54,364 nucleotides of DNA from Bacteroidota bacterium. GTDB lineage: Bacteria; Bacteroidota; Bacteroidia; Chitinophagales; LD1. The notes beneath the pieces were generated by a model. The model made no database searches, was not told the origin of the DNA, and saw only the letters and a program-made list of their open reading frames with translations. The stretch lies in assembly GCA_947478005.1 (NCBI GenBank), contig CANJVG010000010.1, forward strand, positions 1 to 54,364, read 5' to 3'. The position numbers and the translations under genes were made by a program. Within the stretch, counting starts at the first letter, position 1, and every line of letters starts with the position of its first letter. Below are positions 51,317 through 54,364 of the stretch, in pieces.

Positions 51317-51631
51317 CAGAGACGTCAATAATCATCTCAGAGATGCCAATAATCATCACAGAGATGCTAATAATCATCTCAGAGACAGCAATAATCGTCA
51401 CAGAGATGCCAATAATCATCTCAGAGAGAGCAATAATCGTCACAGAGATGCCAATAATCATCTCAGAGAGAGCGATAATCGTCACAGAGATGCCAATAAT
51501 CATCCCAGAGATGCCAATAATCGTCACAGAGACGCCAATAATCATCTCAGAGACAGCAATAATCGTCACAGAGACGCCAATAATCATCTCAGAGAGAGCA
51601 ATAATCGTCACAGAGATGCCAATAATCGTCA
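51317..51631. repeat. 21-bp intergenic tandem array D (15 exact units)
   Basis: Fifteen units of exactly 21 bp with no indels. Each begins CAGAGA, has a variable triplet (TGC, CGC, CAG, GAG, CGT), then AATAATC, and ends ATCT, ATCA or GTCA. ATCT-ending and GTCA-ending units mostly alternate, so a 42-bp dimer is visible. This is the most homogeneous of the four arrays. It sits between divergent genes (helicase and the SBBP-type protein). Several long frames on both strands are open across it because of the 7-codon period. Confidence 0.95.
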
Positions 51632-51966
51632 TGAAGATTTTGGTTATTGGGTTGGAGGGAGGTGTTTTTGAATGAAAATGGAGGTTTTTTGATGAAATGG
51701 GGCATGTAAGCGATGGGCAGGCACGTATTGGTAGCCTATGGCGCGCTTTCAGGGCCGGGAAGGGGACTTTTAGAGCGCAAAGCGCTTGAAAGTTTTGTTT
51801 GAGTTGATGAGATTGGCTAAAAGCCGCATCAATTCTTTTATATTTGATTGCCTTTAAACAAAAAGGCAATGAAGATAGAATCTCTGGTATTTTTTAAAGA
51901 TTAAAATGATTCGTTTAATCGCACAAGCCGAAAGCTTTAAACTCACCAGCAATAAAAACCAACACC
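51632..51966. other. Upstream region of the SBBP-type gene with one hairpin
   Basis: A 335-bp region after array D. ATTGCCTTT (51847-51855) and AAAGGCAAT (51862-51870) form a 9-bp stem with loop AAACAA, about 97 bp before the ATG. It could be a 5-prime leader structure or the remains of a terminator. No -7 element of either type was found close to 51967. Confidence 0.45.
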
Positions 51967-53613
51967 ATGAAAACAACAAAACTCCTAACCTTTTTTATTT
52001 TACTCTTAAGCACCTCAGTTTCACTTTATGCACAAAACTGGCTGTGGGCTAAGAGTGGGGATTATACCAAAACAGCAGGGGCAAGTATGGTAATTGTAAA
52101 TACCAATGAGAATATTTATTGCCTTGGCGGGTTTGATTCTTGCGTAACTTTTGACGTCAATACAATTACCGGCTGGAATGATCCACAGGGTGGAAATGGT
52201 TTTATTGCAGAATATTCATCTGCCGGTAATTTTATCAGACTTGGGCGGATAAGCAAGAATACCCTGCAAAGTGGGTTTTCAACGGTTAATTTAAACCATG
52301 ACTATGAAGGAAATATCTATGTAAACGGTGATATGGATGGTGGCAATACATTTGATACCATTCATACCGGTTCAAATTATGATGGATATATTGCTGCCTT
52401 CGACTCAAATTTACATGGCTTAAATGTAAAGAAAGCAGCAAGCGTAATTTACTCAACCGCATTTGATAACGAGAAGAATACTTATCTCGCGGGCACGATT
52501 GATAGAACCATAGACCATATTGATACGTTTAGTCTTTATAACGATAACTCAGATCCATTTTTTCATCCTAAAATGTTTTTAGCAAAATTGGATAGCGCGC
52601 AGAAATGTGTTTGGGTTAAGCAAAATTACGGGGCAACATCATCCGTACAATCCATTTCATTAAGCAACGGTAATTTGTATATGATTGGATATGCTGATAG
52701 TTGTATTCAATTCGACACAGCACACATCTGCGCTATTGGAGGAAATGATGTTGGTTTTCTGGTTGACTTGAATATGAACGGAAATATAAAATGGGCTCAT
52801 CCATATCTTTCGACAACTACTTATTTTCATTCTATATCAACAGACCAGATTGGAAACTGTTATGTAGCAGGTGGATATAACGATAGTATTACTTTAGGCA
52901 GTTACACCATTTATAAAACACCGGGCAGCAAAAGCAATAGTTTTATTGCAAAGTATGATAGCACAGGTCAGATAATTTGGGCTACAGCTATTCGTTCGGA
53001 TTCACTAATTTATATAGCCGATCAAAGCTCAGATGAAACTGGTAACACTTACATTTTCGGTAACTTCAAGAAAGATGCAATATTTGGTAACGACACTATA
53101 GATGCTCAGTCAAATAACGATATGTTTATTGCAAGGTATGCTTCGAATGGCAGTTTGCTAGGATACAAAATAATTAGCAATGTGATTGGCAAATCTATTA
53201 CCCAAGATGCCGATGGGAATGCCATAGTAACGGGTATTCTAAGCACCGGCACTACTTATTTTGATAGTATTCCTTTAACCTGCACAGGGCAGAGCAATTT
53301 TTTCTTAGCCAAGTTAGAGGCTATTACGGGTGGTGCAAACAGTGTAAGGATGATGCGCTTAGATGACCGCCTGGTTATTTATGCCAATCCTAATACGGGT
53401 AGCTTTACAATAGAGGTGCCGCAAGGCATAGTAAGAGGTAACCGCGCCCAGTTAGGTATATACAACAGCACAGGCGGTGTGGTAAAAGATGAGCCGGTGG
53501 ACATCAGTAACAACCGGCTAAGCATAGACATAGGCAGTGTGCAAAAAGGTATTTATAGCGTTACGCTTAGCAGCGGGCAAAAGAGGTATACGGGGAGGGT
53601 GGTAGTGGAATGA
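51967..53613 (+). CDS. T9SS type A secreted protein with SBBP-like propeller
   Basis: A 548-residue exported protein with a signal peptide (1-22, ending SLYAQ). The body shows repeated SBBP-like beta-propeller elements: NWLWAKSGD, NENIYCLGGF, GFIAEYSSAGN, KMFLAKLDSAQKCVW, NSFIAKYDSTGQIIWATAI and MFIARYASNGSL. The C-terminal 80 residues are a type A T9SS sorting signal (LVIYANPNTGSFTIEVP, KGIYSVTLSSGQKRYTGRVVV). There is no enzymatic motif. Probably a surface or secreted binding protein. Downstream of array D and transcribed away from the helicase. Confidence 0.85.
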   Translation: MKTTKLLTFFILLLSTSVSLYAQNWLWAKSGDYTKTAGASMVIVNTNENIYCLGGFDSCVTFDVNTITGWNDPQGGNGFIAEYSSAGNFIRLGRISKNTLQSGFSTVNLNHDYEGNIYVNGDMDGGNTFDTIHTGSNYDGYIAAFDSNLHGLNVKKAASVIYSTAFDNEKNTYLAGTIDRTIDHIDTFSLYNDNSDPFFHPKMFLAKLDSAQKCVWVKQNYGATSSVQSISLSNGNLYMIGYADSCIQFDTAHICAIGGNDVGFLVDLNMNGNIKWAHPYLSTTTYFHSISTDQIGNCYVAGGYNDSITLGSYTIYKTPGSKSNSFIAKYDSTGQIIWATAIRSDSLIYIADQSSDETGNTYIFGNFKKDAIFGNDTIDAQSNNDMFIARYASNGSLLGYKIISNVIGKSITQDADGNAIVTGILSTGTTYFDSIPLTCTGQSNFFLAKLEAITGGANSVRMMRLDDRLVIYANPNTGSFTIEVPQGIVRGNRAQLGIYNSTGGVVKDEPVDISNNRLSIDIGSVQKGIYSVTLSSGQKRYTGRVVVE

Positions 53614-53823
53614 TAGTGTTGCCGATAGAACAGCCTGGATGCAATTGATAAGTAAAACGTTAGAAACCGACCACTCACATCAAAATTCGGGAAAACGTTC
53701 CTTTAACATACTTAGTATGCAAACTGAACTTTATTTTCAGTTTATTTTTTGGGCGCAACCTTCTGTAAAACCGCTTCATCTATCCTGTAATGCTGCCAGA
53801 TAAGGGCGCCAAGGCAGAATTTA

Positions 53824-53831
53824 TATTTTTG
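53824..53831 (+). promoter_or_regulatory. -7 promoter element TATTTTTG
   Basis: Exact TAnnTTTG match 19 bp before the ATG of the ornithine aminotransferase gene. No -33 TTTG at ideal spacing. Confidence 0.5.
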
Positions 53832-53849
53832 AAACGAAAACTTTAAACA

Positions 53850-54364
53850 ATGACAAGCGAAACAGTGCAAACCAGAGCCGAGCAATTGATAGAACTTGAA
53901 GAGCGCTATGGCGCCCACAATTACCATCCGCTGCCTGTGGTACTCGACCGTGGCCGCGGTGTTTATTTATGGGATGTGGAAGGCAAACGCTATTACGATT
54001 TTCTTTCGGCCTACTCGGCCGTTAACCAGGGCCATTGCCATCAGCTGATTGTGGATGTGATGAAAAAGCAGGCCGAAAAGCTGACTTTGACTTCGCGCGC
54101 TTTTCACAATTCGGTGTTGGGCGAATACGAAAAATATATTTGCGAATACTTTGGCTACGATAAAGTGTTGCCGATGAATACGGGAGTAGAAGCCGTGGAA
54201 ACTGCCATCAAGCTGGCGCGCAGATGGGCCTATGAAGTAAAGGGCATTAAGAACAATAAAGCCAAGGTGATTGTGCCCAATGGAAATTTCCATGGGCGTA
54301 CTGTCCTCGCCATCTCGGCCTCTACCGACCCTTCGAGCACCGATGGTTTCGGGCCTTTCGTTCC
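53850..54364 (+). CDS. rocD: Ornithine aminotransferase, 5-prime part
   Basis: The first 171 codons of a class III PLP aminotransferase that converts ornithine and 2-oxoglutarate to glutamate semialdehyde and glutamate; the window ends inside the gene. The N-terminus [20 protein letters not shown] (about residues 15-34) is distinctive for ornithine aminotransferase. [16 protein letters not shown] (about 49-64) and [20 protein letters not shown] (about 107-126) give the substrate and PLP-phosphate regions, followed by PNGNFHGRT. The PLP lysine lies beyond the window. Start ATG 53850 is preceded by a -7 element. Confidence 0.93.
   Translation, partial: MTSETVQTRAEQLIELEERYGAHNYHPLPVVLDRGRGVYLWDVEGKRYYDFLSAYSAVNQGHCHQLIVDVMKKQAEKLTLTSRAFHNSVLGEYEKYICEYFGYDKVLPMNTGVEAVETAIKLARRWAYEVKGIKNNKAKVIVPNGNFHGRTVLAISASTDPSSTDGFGPFV

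Noticed and set aside
51279-51671. Open frame encoding HRDANNH-type heptads over array D
   Set aside because: The frame is open only because the 21-bp unit contains no stop. Overlapping frames on both strands are equally open, and no promoter or ribosome-binding evidence favours it.

Overview
This window looks like the chromosome of a free-living or host-associated Bacteroidota, probably of the Chitinophagales/Sphingobacteriales type. The evidence is type IX secretion (T9SS) C-terminal sorting domains of types A and B on five large exported proteins, a SprB-repeat adhesin, a DUF5686 outer-membrane protein, bacillithiol deacetylase BshB1, the Bacteroidota GYDIA-type GHMP kinase beside two mevalonate-pathway enzymes, and many Bacteroidota-type -7 promoter elements (TAnnTTTG). 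No rRNA, tRNA, CRISPR array or prophage was seen.

Layout. 1-967: an IS1595-family insertion sequence whose left end coincides with the start of the window. 1.2-7.4 kb: alpha/beta hydrolase, RCK-gated K+ channel, two outer-membrane-type proteins and a small ferredoxin. 7.5-12.1 kb: a 21-bp repeat array, then the SprB-repeat T9SS adhesin. 12.6-15.2 kb: a split YeeE/YedE sulfur-transport pair, an unknown protein ending in a sliding-clamp-binding motif, and a second 21-bp array. 15.4-19.1 kb: mevalonate kinase, diphosphomevalonate decarboxylase, GYDIA kinase and a YdcF-like protein on one strand. 19.2-28.1 kb: neutral ceramidase-like protein, CBS protein, release factor 3, a 42-residue membrane peptide, a DUF4242 protein, a T9SS SGNH hydrolase, a DUF1569 protein and an FN3 protein. 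28.4-31.4 kb: an AT-rich three-gene restriction-modification operon (C5 methyltransferase plus two PD-(D/E)XK-like proteins), followed by a third 21-bp array. 32.3-43.6 kb: trans-sulfuration-type PLP enzyme, HAD phosphatase, TerC protein, a 1.15-kresidue T9SS protein with CCDT repeats, chalcone-isomerase-like protein, two methyltransferases, a beta-helix lipoprotein and an MBL hydrolase. 43.9-50.9 kb: sialidase, glutamate dehydrogenase, a T9SS protein with BshB1, and a DEAD-box helicase. 51.3-54.4 kb: a fourth 21-bp array, an SBBP-type T9SS protein and the start of ornithine aminotransferase.

The most unusual signal is four intergenic tandem arrays (11-16 units each) that share the same strict 21-bp period but have different unit sequences. 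They lie in tandem, convergent and divergent gene spaces, so they are not simply terminators or promoters. Their period (7 codons, two helical turns) keeps spurious frames open and places A/T tracts on one helix face. Other points of interest are the clamp-motif protein, the three-part restriction system, in-frame low-complexity word insertions in two genes, and a frequent -7 promoter variant, TAnnTTCG, often placed so close to the start codon that the mRNA would be nearly leaderless.
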